Both the position numbers and the translations under genes were made by a program. Of a stretch of 25,540 bases of DNA, positions 7,791 to 15,624 are shown piece by piece (position 1 is the first letter of the stretch; each line of letters starts with the position of its first letter). The DNA is from an uncultured Eubacteriales bacterium. Its GTDB lineage: Bacteria > Bacillota > Clostridia > Oscillospirales > Oscillospiraceae. The notes below the pieces were generated by a model. It was not told the origin of the DNA. It saw only the letters and a list, made by a program, of their open reading frames with translations, and ran no database searches. Where the stretch lies: NCBI GenBank assembly GCA_905205195.1, contig CAJLCS010000028.1:1-25540 (forward strand). Direction: 5' to 3'.

Positions 7791-7851
7791 CTTTTTGCTC
7801 CTCCCAAAAAATCAGTCACATATCATTCGGAAAACTTCTGTTTCCGACTTG

Positions 7852-7857
7852 ATTATA
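7852..7857 (-). promoter_or_regulatory. -10 element of the Gfo/Idh operon promoter
   Basis: A perfect TATAAT lies on the minus strand about 60 nt before the start codon. No good -35 exists at 17-18 bp (GGAAGA or TGGAAG), which fits an activator-dependent promoter served by the divergent AraC protein. Confidence 0.5.
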
Positions 7858-7884
7858 CCGCCGTTTCGTGATATTCTTCCAGTA

Positions 7885-7916
7885 CGGAAACATACCTGAA
7901 TTTCCGGAAAACATAC
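7885..7916. promoter_or_regulatory. Direct-repeat operator, probable AraC binding site
   Basis: CGGAAACATAC (7885-7895) is repeated as CGGAAAACATAC (7905-7916). The offset is 20-21 bp, two helical turns, as expected for AraC-family dimers bound to direct half-sites. A third related CGGAAAAC lies at 7828-7835. The site lies upstream of the weak -35 of the Gfo/Idh promoter and just before the AraC start. Confidence 0.6.
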
Positions 7917-7931
7917 TTTTGGAGAAAACCC

Positions 7932-8786
7932 ATGGAACTTGCCGACCTGAATCCCTTCCTGCGCTATGCCGACGTCCAGCCCTCGCTGCTCAACGGGCGG
8001 TCGTTCCGGATGGCTTACGACTACCGGCTGTTTTATGTGCTGCGGGGCAGCGGCACCCTGATTCTGAAAACCGGGGAAATCCCCCTCACCGACGGCTGCG
8101 CCGTTTTCCTGCCGCCGGAAACGCCCTACTACACCCGCAGCCTGATGCGGGTCATTTCCCTGAATTTCGACCTGGACCAGAGCCAGCGCAGCCGCCCCAA
8201 GGCGCTGGATCCCTCGCCGGAGGCAGAATTCGACCCGTCCCTCGTCTTCGAGCACCATCCCCCGGCGGAGCTGGCCCGGCCCTTTGTGCTGGAGGGCTGC
8301 TCCTTTCTGGAAACGCCGCTGAACCGGCTGGTGGTGGCGTTTCAGTTCCCCGACGTCTGCTCCGGCCTGCTGTGCAGCGCCATTTTGAAGGAGGCCCTCA
8401 GTGATCTGCTCCGGCGGCGGCTCCAGCCCCGGGAAAAAATGGCCCCGCCGGTCTATCGGGCCGTCCACTACATCAAATCGCACTATCAGCGCCCGCTGCC
8501 CAACGAAGAAATCGCCGCCGCCGTTGGCTACAACGCTCTCTACCTCAACCGGATGTTCAAGGCCTGCACCGGCATGACGCTCCACGCCTACGTCCTGCGG
8601 GAGAAGCTCAGCGCCGCCGCCCTGCTGCTCCACGGCACGGACCTGTCGGTGGAGGCCGTGGCGGAGGCCTGCGGCTTTGCCGACAGCGGCGCGCTGGGCA
8701 CCGTCTTCCGGCAGCGCACCGGCTATAGCCCGCTGGAATTCCGGAAAAGCGGCCTGTCCGCCCTGCCGGAGCGGGCGGGGCGGTAA
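7932..8786 (+). CDS. AraC-family transcriptional regulator
   Basis: The 284-residue regulator has an N-terminal AraC-type cupin (YVLRGSGTLILKTGE near residues 36-50) and a C-terminal double helix-turn-helix (about 175-275) with the typical second-helix pattern GFADSGALGTVFRQRTGYSPLEFRK. GGAG at 7921-7924 supports the ATG at 7932. It is divergent from the Gfo/Idh-TIM-Gfo/Idh operon, and the shared 141-bp region holds a two-turn direct repeat, so it most likely activates that operon and may autoregulate. It is followed by the GH35 gene in the same direction, with its own candidate promoter between, so the galactosidase may be in the same regulon. The inducer is unknown. Confidence 0.92.
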   Translation: MELADLNPFLRYADVQPSLLNGRSFRMAYDYRLFYVLRGSGTLILKTGEIPLTDGCAVFLPPETPYYTRSLMRVISLNFDLDQSQRSRPKALDPSPEAEFDPSLVFEHHPPAELARPFVLEGCSFLETPLNRLVVAFQFPDVCSGLLCSAILKEALSDLLRRRLQPREKMAPPVYRAVHYIKSHYQRPLPNEEIAAAVGYNALYLNRMFKACTGMTLHAYVLREKLSAAALLLHGTDLSVEAVAEACGFADSGALGTVFRQRTGYSPLEFRKSGLSALPERAGR

Positions 8787-8823
8787 AATGTTTGTTTTAT
8801 CCATAAAATCCCCGGACTGTCCA

Positions 8824-8852
8824 TTGCTTTTTTCCCGCCGTTCCGTTACCAT
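8824..8852 (+). promoter_or_regulatory. Candidate promoter of the GH35 gene
   Basis: -35 TTGCTT (8824-8829), 17-bp spacer, -10 TACCAT (8847-8852). The -10 is imperfect, so regulation or read-through from the AraC gene is possible. Confidence 0.45.
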
Positions 8853-8878
8853 GACAGGTGAAAGGAAGGGATGCTCCC

Positions 8879-10771
8879 ATGGCGCTGCTTACCATTGAAA
8901 ACAACGCGCTCCGGCTGGACGGCCAGCCCTTTTATCTGGCCTCCGGCGATTTTCACTACTTCCGCTGCCTGCCCGGCGGGTGGCAGCGGCGGCTGCGGCT
9001 GATGAGGGCCTTCGGCCTGAACACCGTCCAGACCTATGTCCCCTGGAATCTGCACGAACCGGAAAAAGGCCGGTTCTGCTTTGACGGCCACCTGAATCTG
9101 AAGGCCTTTCTCGCATTGTGTCAGCAGGAGGGGCTGTATGTGCTGCTCCGCCCGTCGCCCTACATCTGCTCCGAGTGCGATTTCGGCGGCCTGCCCGCCT
9201 GGCTCCTGCGGGAGCCGGACACCTGCGTCCGCACCTGCGACGAGCGGTATCTTGCCCATCTGGAGGATTACAACCGGCGGCTGTGCCGGGAATTCGTCCC
9301 CATGCTGTCCACCCACGGCGGGCCGATTCTGGCCGTGGCGCTGGAAAACGAGTACGGCAGCTTCGGCAACGACCTGGCCTATCTGGAGCAGCTGAAGGCC
9401 CAGTACGAACGCTTCGGCGTGGACGTGCCGTTTTACACGGCAGACGGGCCGGATCTGTACAAGCAGACCTTCGGCGGCTTTCCGTCCATTTGGTCCGGCC
9501 TGGACCTGCGGGATCATGTGGAGGACGCGATCGCCCAGTGGCGGCGGTTCCAGACCGGCTTCCCGCCGCTGATCAGCGAAATGTGGGGCGGCTGCGCCCA
9601 GCAGTGGGGCGGCGTGCTGCCCCGGCAGAAGCCGGAAACCGTGGCGGAGCATTACCGCGAGGCCCTGCAGACCGGCGCCTGCGTCAACTTCTATATGTTC
9701 TGCGGCGGCACCAGCTTCGGCTTTTTCAGCGGCGCGCTCCATGCCGTGTACCGGGCCGACGTGCCCGGGGCCAAGGACCGCTATCTGCCCTTCACCACCA
9801 GCTATGACACCGACGCGTTGGTCTCGGAGGCGGGCAACGCCACGGAAAAATACCGGCAGTGCCGGAAGGTGCTGGCCGATTACCGGGGCATCCCGGAATC
9901 TTCCCTGCCGCCGATTCCTGCCGATGCGCCGGTGCAGGTGCCCGGGCCGATTGACTGGCAGGCTGCCGTGCCGGTCTTTTCCCGGCTGGATACGCTGACA
10001 AGCCGCCGCGCGGTCTCCGGCAATTTCCGCACCATGGAATCCATGGGCCAGAGCTACGGCTGGATCCTCTACACCACCCACCTGCTGCGTACCGATCCGG
10101 ACAGCGTCTTCTGCCTGCACCTGCGGGGGCTGCACGACCGGGCCGACCTGTATCTGGACGGGCAGTACCGGGGCACTTACTACCGGGACCGTCCCGATCC
10201 CCGGATCACCTTCCAAATCACCGGGCCGTCGGTGCGGATCGACCTGCTGGTGGAAAACATGGGCCGCATCGGCTACGGCGCGCCGATGCTGACCGACCGG
10301 AAGGGCATTCTGGAATTTGCACAGCTGGACGTCCGCAACCCGGACGGCACCATGATGTACAGCAAGGGGCTGATCACCGGTTGGGAAAACCGGAGCCTGC
10401 CCATGCACTACCCCGCCGTGGACGCCGCCCTCCGCACCGGTACGCCCCCGGTCCCGGACGGCAAGCCCCAGCCGCGGCTGCTGCGGGGCACCTTCTCCGC
10501 CGTGCCCGGGGTGGATACGTTCCTGAACTTCCGGGTGCCCGGCGCCGCCAAGGGCTGCGTCTGGATCAACGGCTTCCACCTGGGCCGCTACTGGGCCGTC
10601 GGTCCCCAGGACACCCTCTACGTCCCCGGCGAGCTGCTCCGGGAATCCAATACCATAGACGTGCTGGAGCTTTACAGCGACGGCGCCGCCCCGGCCTTCC
10701 GGTTCCAGGATCACGCGGAGCTGGACTCCATTTCGGAAAACGCCGAGCTGATTCTGGCTCCCCGGGCCTGA
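8879..10771 (+). CDS. GH35 beta-galactosidase
   Basis: The 630-residue retaining beta-galactosidase removes terminal beta-galactose from oligosaccharides. There is no signal peptide, so it acts in the cytosol. The TIM barrel occupies roughly residues 1-330. The family motif around the acid/base is ALENEYGSFG with Glu158, and the nucleophile region is LISEMWGG with Glu234. The remainder holds beta-sandwich domains, ending with the jelly-roll pattern WINGFHLGRYWAVGPQDTLYVP common to GH35. The ATG at 8879 follows AAAGGAAGGG at the usual distance; an in-frame GTG at 8858 lacks a better site. It is downstream of an AraC gene and upstream of a GH28 remnant, suggesting a former unit for plant or host galactosides. 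Confidence 0.93.
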   Translation: MALLTIENNALRLDGQPFYLASGDFHYFRCLPGGWQRRLRLMRAFGLNTVQTYVPWNLHEPEKGRFCFDGHLNLKAFLALCQQEGLYVLLRPSPYICSECDFGGLPAWLLREPDTCVRTCDERYLAHLEDYNRRLCREFVPMLSTHGGPILAVALENEYGSFGNDLAYLEQLKAQYERFGVDVPFYTADGPDLYKQTFGGFPSIWSGLDLRDHVEDAIAQWRRFQTGFPPLISEMWGGCAQQWGGVLPRQKPETVAEHYREALQTGACVNFYMFCGGTSFGFFSGALHAVYRADVPGAKDRYLPFTTSYDTDALVSEAGNATEKYRQCRKVLADYRGIPESSLPPIPADAPVQVPGPIDWQAAVPVFSRLDTLTSRRAVSGNFRTMESMGQSYGWILYTTHLLRTDPDSVFCLHLRGLHDRADLYLDGQYRGTYYRDRPDPRITFQITGPSVRIDLLVENMGRIGYGAPMLTDRKGILEFAQLDVRNPDGTMMYSKGLITGWENRSLPMHYPAVDAALRTGTPPVPDGKPQPRLLRGTFSAVPGVDTFLNFRVPGAAKGCVWINGFHLGRYWAVGPQDTLYVPGELLRESNTIDVLELYSDGAAPAFRFQDHAELDSISENAELILAPRA

Positions 10772-10772
10772 T

Positions 10773-10829
10773 GTTTCGTAACGTTTCGTTTCTCATTTCG
10801 TTGGCTTTCCCGGGCCGCCGTGGTAGACT
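10773..10829 (+). promoter_or_regulatory. Promoter of the GH28 remnant with TTTCGT repeats
   Basis: -35 TTGGCT (10801-10806), 17-bp spacer, -10 TAGACT (10824-10829). Upstream lie GTTTCGT at 10773 and 10783 and ATTTCGT at 10795, spaced 10 and 12 bp, plus an imperfect palindrome CGTAACGTTTCG at 10777-10788. These could be regulator sites; no cognate regulator can be named. Confidence 0.5.
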
Positions 10830-10852
10830 ATCCCCAAAAGGGGGATGCAGCA

Positions 10853-11155
10853 ATGCAGAACATTCGTGACTACGGCGCGGTGGGCGACGGGCAGGCCCTC
10901 GACACTGCCGCCATTCAGAAGGCCATTGACGCAGGCGGTATGGTGCTGGTTCCGCCCGGTATCTACCGGACCGGTACCCTGTACCTGAAAAGCAACGGCG
11001 GCCTTCATCTGGAGCCGGGCGCCGTGCTGCTGGCCAGCCACTGCCGACAGGAGTACAATGCCGACGACTTCTGCCCGCAGAATGATGTATTCTGGGAAGA
11101 AAAGGTCACCGTCTCCCACAGCCGGGACGTCTCCGTCAACGGCGTCCGCCTGTAA
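10853..11155 (+). pseudogene. GH28 (polygalacturonase-like) remnant, 100 codons
   Basis: The reading frame begins like GH28/pectate-lyase-3 proteins (DYGAVGDGQALDTAAIQKAI, then VLVPPGIYRTGTLYLKSN and LHLEPGAVLLAS) and reaches the NADDFCPQN region. It then jumps to a beta-helix-like piece (VTVSHSRDVSVNGVRL) and stops. Full enzymes are about 400-500 residues with catalytic Asp motifs NTDG and DD, all of which are missing. The frame is intact, so this looks like an in-frame internal and C-terminal collapse. It retains a promoter, a G-rich ribosome site and a strong terminator directly after the stop. It cannot be a working polygalacturonase. Expression of a 100-residue beta-helix stub is possible. 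Confidence 0.8.
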
Positions 11156-11163
11156 AAAGCAAT

Positions 11164-11196
11164 CCCCTGCCGGGCAACCGGCAGGGGAAATTTTTT
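11164..11196. terminator. Strong bidirectional terminator
   Basis: A perfect 10-bp stem CCCCTGCCGG/CCGGCAGGGG with a GCAA (GNRA) tetraloop is followed by AAATTTTTT on the plus strand. On the minus strand it is followed by ATTGCTTTTTA. It lies between the convergent GH28 remnant and the DUF4886 gene and serves both. Confidence 0.93.
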
Positions 11197-11932
11197 ACTT
11201 GGTGCAGATTTCGTGGACCGTCCGGCGGATCAGGTCGATCCTCGCCGGGTCCGCGCAGTCCGGGGCAAAGGGCACCGTGCGGATGTCGCTGCCGGTCAGC
11301 GTCTCGAACCAGGTTGCCGCCACGGCATAGCGGCCGTAATCCCGGCTCATGTGAAAGCCGTCCCGGTTGAGGGACATTCCGCCGTGGGCGTAGTCGAATT
11401 CCGGCGTCTGCCGCAGGGCCTGAATCACCTTGCCCGCCGGAATCACCGGCAGGTCATGGGCCGCGGTAAAGGCTTCCGTCGCCTGGCAGATGCGGCGGTA
11501 CATCTCCTGCTGGTCCCGGTGGTACCGGGGGAAGGCATCGTGGGTGCTGTCCGTCTCATAGGCCCAGGTCATGTGAAAATAAATCTTCGCCTGGGGCGCA
11601 TAGCCGCGGACATAATCCAGCAGCTCTGTGCCGTAAGGCTCGTAGGTTTCCGGCATTCCGGAATCGTGGCTGGCCTGCTGGACGGTCACCACGTCCCACG
11701 GCCGCTCTTCCAGCGCCTCCCGGATGGAAACCGTCCGATTGCTTGGCACGCCGCCCCGCTCGTAGGCATAGGCGGCCCGATCCGCCCGGGCGTTGTCGGC
11801 GTGGCGCCCCAGCGGGCAGCCGCCGATGTACAGATTCACCACATACAGGTCCGTCAGCGCCGAATCGCCGATCTGCTTGAGATAGCGGGTGGCGTCCTGC
11901 GAAAAGCTGTTTCCGATGGCAAGAATATTCAT
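11195..11932 (-). CDS. SGNH-fold hydrolase, DUF4886 family
   Basis: The 245-residue cytosolic protein is of the DUF4886/SGNH superfamily, in which members hydrolyse carbohydrate or other esters. The block I motif is IGNSFS (residues 6-11) with Ser9 the probable nucleophile, and the C-terminal dyad is DGFH (191-194). VTVQQASHDSG (83-93) fits the central block. There is no signal peptide. It starts 1 nt after the stop of the alpha/beta-hydrolase gene, so the two are translationally linked, suggesting sequential removal of acyl groups from a decorated glycan (inference). The stop codon lies within the T-tract of the shared terminator. The physiological substrate is unknown. Confidence 0.85.
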   Translation of the reverse strand: MNILAIGNSFSQDATRYLKQIGDSALTDLYVVNLYIGGCPLGRHADNARADRAAYAYERGGVPSNRTVSIREALEERPWDVVTVQQASHDSGMPETYEPYGTELLDYVRGYAPQAKIYFHMTWAYETDSTHDAFPRYHRDQQEMYRRICQATEAFTAAHDLPVIPAGKVIQALRQTPEFDYAHGGMSLNRDGFHMSRDYGRYAVAATWFETLTGSDIRTVPFAPDCADPARIDLIRRTVHEICTK

Positions 11933-11933
11933 C

Positions 11934-12689
11934 TTATTTCTCCTTGTTCTCCCCGACTTCTTCCAGAAACGTCCGGAACACCTCCGGCAGCAGCATTTTC
12001 CCGTCCTGCCCCCGGGGTCGGCCGCAGTGGCCGCCGGGAAGACGCCGGAACCGGATCATGGCATTGGGATTCAGGCGGCGGGCGCTGGCGTCAAACAGCG
12101 CCGTCTCCTCCGGGCGGCAGGTCATGTCGTCCTCGTAGCACACCAGCAGCAGCGGCGGCAGGTCCATGTCCGGCCGCAGATAGAAAATCGGCGCGTGGCA
12201 GTCGATCCGCTCCAGCCGACTGTCCAGCCCCAGCTCCTCCAGCACCCGGAAATGACAGAACATCTGGGCGCTGTCGGACAGGTAGCCGTCAATCCGGCTC
12301 CGGTCGGCGCCGACCGCCGTCAGATAGGCCGGATTCAGGCAAAGCAACATGGTCAGGTAGGCTCCCGCCGACTCGCCGGAGACGAACACCCGGCCGTTTC
12401 CGCCCCATGCGGCGGCATGGTCCAGCGTATAGGCCACCGCAGCGGCCGCATCCTCCGCAAAATCCGGAAATTTTGCCTCCGGATACAGCCGGTATTCGGC
12501 GGACACGAAGCCGAAGCCCATGGCCGTGAAAATACCGGGGTAATCCGGGTCCTTCCGGCTCCCGCCGGTCAGGCCGCCGCCGTGAAACCAGATGATTGTG
12601 GAAAAGTTTTTCGTTTCCGGCAGAAAAACGTCCAGCTTGTGCTTCTCGCTTCCGTCAGGCAGATAGGACAAATCCGGATAAGCCGTCAT
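11934..12689 (-). CDS. Alpha/beta-hydrolase esterase (HSL/BD-FAE-like)
   Basis: The 251-residue alpha/beta-hydrolase resembles the hormone-sensitive-lipase and bifunctional feruloyl/acetyl-xylan esterase groups. The oxyanion motif HGGG is at 36-39, the nucleophile elbow GESAG at 105-109 has Ser107, the acid is Asp187 or Asp188 in CYEDDMTC, and the base is His221 in PGGHCG. There is no signal peptide, so it acts inside the cell on imported substrates. GGGAGGAA stands before the ATG. It leads a two-gene operon with the DUF4886 hydrolase and has a near-consensus promoter. Carbohydrate deacylation is the most likely role from context; a generic carboxylesterase is the alternative. Confidence 0.88.
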   Translation of the reverse strand: MTAYPDLSYLPDGSEKHKLDVFLPETKNFSTIIWFHGGGLTGGSRKDPDYPGIFTAMGFGFVSAEYRLYPEAKFPDFAEDAAAAVAYTLDHAAAWGGNGRVFVSGESAGAYLTMLLCLNPAYLTAVGADRSRIDGYLSDSAQMFCHFRVLEELGLDSRLERIDCHAPIFYLRPDMDLPPLLLVCYEDDMTCRPEETALFDASARRLNPNAMIRFRRLPGGHCGRPRGQDGKMLLPEVFRTFLEEVGENKEK

Positions 12690-12725
12690 GATTGCGTTCC
12701 TCCCATTTCGTCGGATTCTGCCACG

Positions 12726-12754
12726 ATCATACCACCAAGTCGGAGGAATGTCAA
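12726..12754 (-). promoter_or_regulatory. Near-consensus promoter of the esterase operon
   Basis: Minus strand: -35 TTGACA (12749-12754, perfect), 17-bp spacer, -10 TATGAT (12726-12731), about 37 nt before the esterase ATG. This is the best-matching promoter in the window, suggesting constitutive or repressor-controlled expression. Confidence 0.8.
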
Positions 12755-12772
12755 ATCCGCCGCCGCTTTTTC

Positions 12773-12801
12773 TTTACATCCGGCGGCGGCTGTGGTATGC
12801 T
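12773..12801 (+). promoter_or_regulatory. Promoter of the GH123-like gene
   Basis: -35 TTTACA (12773-12778), 17-bp spacer, -10 TATGCT (12796-12801), then GAGGTG just before the ATG at 12824. It is back-to-back with the esterase promoter, 18 bp apart. Confidence 0.7.
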
Positions 12802-12823
12802 GAAAGAAAAAACGAGGTGCGCC

Positions 12824-14509
12824 ATGAAGCTGACTGCCGCCGTGCTGGACGGTCTGACCGTCGTTTACCCCGACGCCGCGCCGGAATCCTGCCCCGCCGA
12901 TTTTCCGCCGCTGCTGCGTAACGAAGCCTTTTCCTTCCAGGCCGCTCTGCGGCCCGACATCGCGCCGGGGGAATCCGAATGGATTACCCTGATTCCGGAG
13001 GTGGACTCGCCTCTGGCCGACCGGATCCGCGTCTACACCGTCGAGCTGACCCCCACGGTCCGGGTGGGCTACGCCGGAACCGACGACTGGATGGACCGGC
13101 GGACGCCGGGCCTGTACCCGGACCGCCTGCATCCGCTGGCGCCGGGAGAAGCCCTGACCGTCCCGGCAGGCTTCTGGAAATCCGTCTGGTTTCACCTCAA
13201 CGAGGAGGCCGTGCCGCTGGAGCCGGGCGTCTATCCCGTCACCGTCCGGTTCCTCTCCGGCGGCATGAACTGGCGCGGGGAGACCCTTCCCCGGGAAGAG
13301 CAGGCCCGCGTGCAGTTTTCCCTCACCGTGCTGCCGGTGTGCCTGCCGCCCCAGCAGATCATCGCAACCAACTGGCTCCACTACGACTGCATGGCCCATT
13401 TTTCCGGCGCCGCCCCCTGGACGGACCGGTTCTGGACGGTGGTAGGCCGGTATCTGCGGCTGGCCGCCCAGAACGGCCAGAATATGGCGCTGGTGCCTGC
13501 CTTTACGCCGCCGCTGGACACCCCCATCGGCCAGGAACGCCAAACCGTCCAGCTGATCGGCGTGGAAAAGAAAAACGGCGGCTACGCCTTTGATTTTTCC
13601 GATCTGGAACGGTTTGTCGATCTGGCCCGGGACTGCGGCATCCGGTATTTTGAGCACAGCCACCTGTTCACCCAGTGGGGCGCCGAGCACGCGCCGAAAA
13701 TCGTCGCTACAGAAAACGGCCGGACGGTCCGCCTGTTCGGCTGGGACACCGCCGCGGACAGTCCGGACTATCGGGCATTTCTGCACGCCTATCTGACGGA
13801 ACTGAAAATATTCCTGCGGGAAAAAGGGCTGACGCAGTCGTTTTTCTTCCACATTTCCGACGAACCGGCCCCCCAGTGGCTGGAAAGCTACCGCTCCGCC
13901 GCCGCGTTTCTGCACAGGGAGCTGGAGAGCCTTCCCAGCGGCGATGCGCTGTCGGAATTCCGGTTTTATGAGGAGGGGCTGGTGCAGACGCCCATCGTCG
14001 CCTCCAACCGCATCGATGCGTTTCTCGGGAAGGCCGCACCGCTGTGGCTGTATTTCACCGGCGGCCAGTCCGGCTCCTATCTGCCCAATCGGCTCATCGG
14101 GATGTCCCCGGTCCGCAGCCGGATTCTGGGTTGGCAGCTGTACGATCTGAATCTGCAGGGCTTTCTCCACTGGGGCTTCAACGCCCACCACAATACGCTC
14201 TCCCGCCGCATCCTCGACCCCCGCATCAGCGGCGACATGGGCGGCGACTTCTCCGGCGGCACCTCGTACCTGGTCTATCCGGACGGGGAAAACGTGGAGC
14301 CGTCCATCCGGCTGGCCGCCTTCCGGGACGCCATGCAGGATGCCTGCGCCCTGGCGCTTCTGGAAAGCCGGATCGGCCGTGCCGCCGTCCGGGCGCTGAT
14401 CCGCCGCACCGTCCCCGATTTTTCTCTGCACTGCAAGCTCTCCGCCCCGCAGATGCGCGCCCTGTCCCGGTCCGTCCGAGAAGCGCTTTGCAAGCATCAA
14501 TCCGAATAA
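12824..14509 (+). CDS. DUF4091/GH123-like glycoside hydrolase
   Basis: The 561-residue protein has an N-terminal beta-rich region (about 1-175) and a TIM-barrel domain (about 180-500) of the DUF4091 family, whose Pfam domain is now described as the GH123 catalytic domain. GH123 enzymes are N-acetyl-beta-galactosaminidases using substrate-assisted catalysis with an adjacent Asp-Glu pair; HISDEP at residues 343-348 supplies Asp346-Glu347. There is no signal peptide. The ATG at 12824 is chosen for GAGGTG and the promoter; upstream in-frame codons are promoter sequence. It is followed 23 nt later by a ruined FAD oxidoreductase gene. Amino-sugar specificity is inferred from the family and is uncertain, because many DUF4091 proteins are untested. 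Confidence 0.85.
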   Translation: MKLTAAVLDGLTVVYPDAAPESCPADFPPLLRNEAFSFQAALRPDIAPGESEWITLIPEVDSPLADRIRVYTVELTPTVRVGYAGTDDWMDRRTPGLYPDRLHPLAPGEALTVPAGFWKSVWFHLNEEAVPLEPGVYPVTVRFLSGGMNWRGETLPREEQARVQFSLTVLPVCLPPQQIIATNWLHYDCMAHFSGAAPWTDRFWTVVGRYLRLAAQNGQNMALVPAFTPPLDTPIGQERQTVQLIGVEKKNGGYAFDFSDLERFVDLARDCGIRYFEHSHLFTQWGAEHAPKIVATENGRTVRLFGWDTAADSPDYRAFLHAYLTELKIFLREKGLTQSFFFHISDEPAPQWLESYRSAAAFLHRELESLPSGDALSEFRFYEEGLVQTPIVASNRIDAFLGKAAPLWLYFTGGQSGSYLPNRLIGMSPVRSRILGWQLYDLNLQGFLHWGFNAHHNTLSRRILDPRISGDMGGDFSGGTSYLVYPDGENVEPSIRLAAFRDAMQDACALALLESRIGRAAVRALIRRTVPDFSLHCKLSAPQMRALSRSVREALCKHQSE

Positions 14510-14532
14510 AATTGGCAAAGGTGGAAATTCCT

Positions 14533-15006
14533 GTGAATACAGTTGCAACGCTCAGAATCGAAAAAGAAATGACTTTTGATACGGTCGTAATCGGCGGCGG
14601 TGTCGCCGGCTGTGCCGCCGCCATTGCCGCGGCGCGGCACGGGGCGTAGAGGGAACCGCCAACAGCATCGCCGCGCCCCATATTCTGAAATATGTGCTTC
14701 TGGAAACCTGCGAAAAAGCCGGTGTGCAGTTGATGCTCCACACCTCGCTTATCGCCTGCGAAACGGAACACGATACCATTCAAACGGTCCTCGTATCCAC
14801 CGAAAGCGGACTCATCCGGATTCACGCCGCCGTTTTGATCGATGCCACCGGCGATGCGGACCTCGCCGTGCAAAGCGGCGCAGCCGTTGTCAAAGGCAGT
14901 GAGCCGAGCTGCTTCCGCGCTGGCCGCCGCAGCCGGAACGGATGCCTGGCAATTGGACCCTGCCGATCTGCGACGCCAGCTGAAGGCCGACGGTGTCAAT
15001 CTCTGA
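14533..15006 (+). pseudogene. FAD-dependent oxidoreductase remnant in three pieces
   Basis: Three segments of one FAD-dependent oxidoreductase survive in order. The N-terminal FAD-binding strand reads FDTVVIGGGVAGCAAAI (after a GTG start at 14533 with AAAGGTGG before it) and ends at a TAG at 14647. A middle piece in another frame (about 14651-14910) includes LLETCEKAGVQLMLHTSLI and LIDATGDADLAVQSGA. The C-terminal tail is back in the first frame and ends DPADLRRQLKADGVNL with a TGA at 15004. Whole members are about 450 residues; about 145 remain, so large internal deletions occurred. Such proteins often neighbour glycosidases, but here the function is lost. A good hairpin follows. Confidence 0.85.
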
Positions 15007-15018
15007 AACACAGAATTT

Positions 15019-15047
15019 CCGCCGCAAAGCGTCCTGCTTTGCGGCGG
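15019..15047. terminator. Hairpin terminator between convergent genes
   Basis: A perfect 12-bp stem CCGCCGCAAAGC/GCTTTGCGGCGG with loop GTCCT, 12 nt after the pseudogene stop and 4 nt from the end of the convergent DUF5662 gene. T-tracts are short on both sides, so termination may be partial. Confidence 0.7.
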
Positions 15048-15051
15048 ATTG

Positions 15052-15606
15052 TTATCCTTCGACCTCCGGCGGGAAGGGCTTGCCCTTCAGCACCACCCGG
15101 CGCAGATAGCGGAAGATTTCCTTTTCGCCCCGGTCCCGGAGCATGGTCAGAATGTACTCCAGCTGGCGGCGGGTGGCCGGATGCATCCGCTCCCGCTCCA
15201 TGCTGCCGAGAAAATAGTTCAGTGGCGACGCCGGCGTATAGGCCGCGCCCTGATAGGTCATGCAGGCCGCCCGCCGGTCCATCACCATCTCCACCAGATA
15301 GCGCCGGGGCATTTCCACCGGCTCATAGCGCCGGGTCTGCCGGTTCAGGTCCGTCCAGTATTCATAGTGGTGCTTATTGCGCCCCTTGTGGTGCATCCAC
15401 GCCTCGGAATACCCCTTTTCCTCCCGTTCGGCGGAATTGGGGCTGCGGTTGCCCTGATAGTACCGGGCGCCGGTCCAGAATTCCACCGGGGAATACTTGG
15501 AAAGATCGTGGGTCAGTCCCTGCCGGATCAGGCCCACCCGGAAGCAGCCGCCCATCACAAGAAGGCGGTGCTTGGTGATTGTTTTGAAATGCTGCCACGG
15601 CTTCAT
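15052..15606 (-). CDS. DUF5662 family protein
   Basis: The 184-residue protein is recognisable as DUF5662 by its conserved stretches: HFKTITKHRLLVMGGCF at the N-terminus, GLTHDLSKYSPVEFW (around 30-44), and HHKGRNKHHYEYW (around 72-84). The many His, Asp and Glu residues in these conserved blocks suggest a metal site, possibly a phosphohydrolase-like helical protein, but this is inference and no activity is known to me. It is soluble, with no signal peptide. It is last in the AraC-ROK-SIS operon, 18 nt after the SIS gene, with AAAAGGAGA before its ATG. Its link to sugar metabolism rests on position only. Confidence 0.85.
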   Translation of the reverse strand: MKPWQHFKTITKHRLLVMGGCFRVGLIRQGLTHDLSKYSPVEFWTGARYYQGNRSPNSAEREEKGYSEAWMHHKGRNKHHYEYWTDLNRQTRRYEPVEMPRRYLVEMVMDRRAACMTYQGAAYTPASPLNYFLGSMERERMHPATRRQLEYILTMLRDRGEKEIFRYLRRVVLKGKPFPPEVEG

Positions 15607-15624
15607 AACCGGTCTCCTTTTTTG

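Noticed and set aside
7812..8852. 346-codon open frame on the minus strand
   Set aside because: It is antisense to the AraC gene, whose family motifs are clear. The minus frame is low-complexity (Gln, Gly, His, Arg rich) and has no family pattern; it is open only because of high GC.
8846..10714. 622-codon minus-strand frame opposite GH35
   Set aside because: Shadow of the GH35 gene: no ribosome site, repetitive Val/Gln/Gly/His composition, no recognisable domain.
12686..14548. 620-codon minus-strand frame opposite the GH123-like gene
   Set aside because: The plus strand has a promoter, ribosome site and DEP motif; the minus frame has none of these and its composition is typical of a complementary frame.
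14044..14649. 201-codon frame entering the FAD remnant
   Set aside because: Its first part is a shifted reading of the GH123-like gene. Only the last stretch, after the GTG at 14533, is real and is reported as part of the pseudogene.
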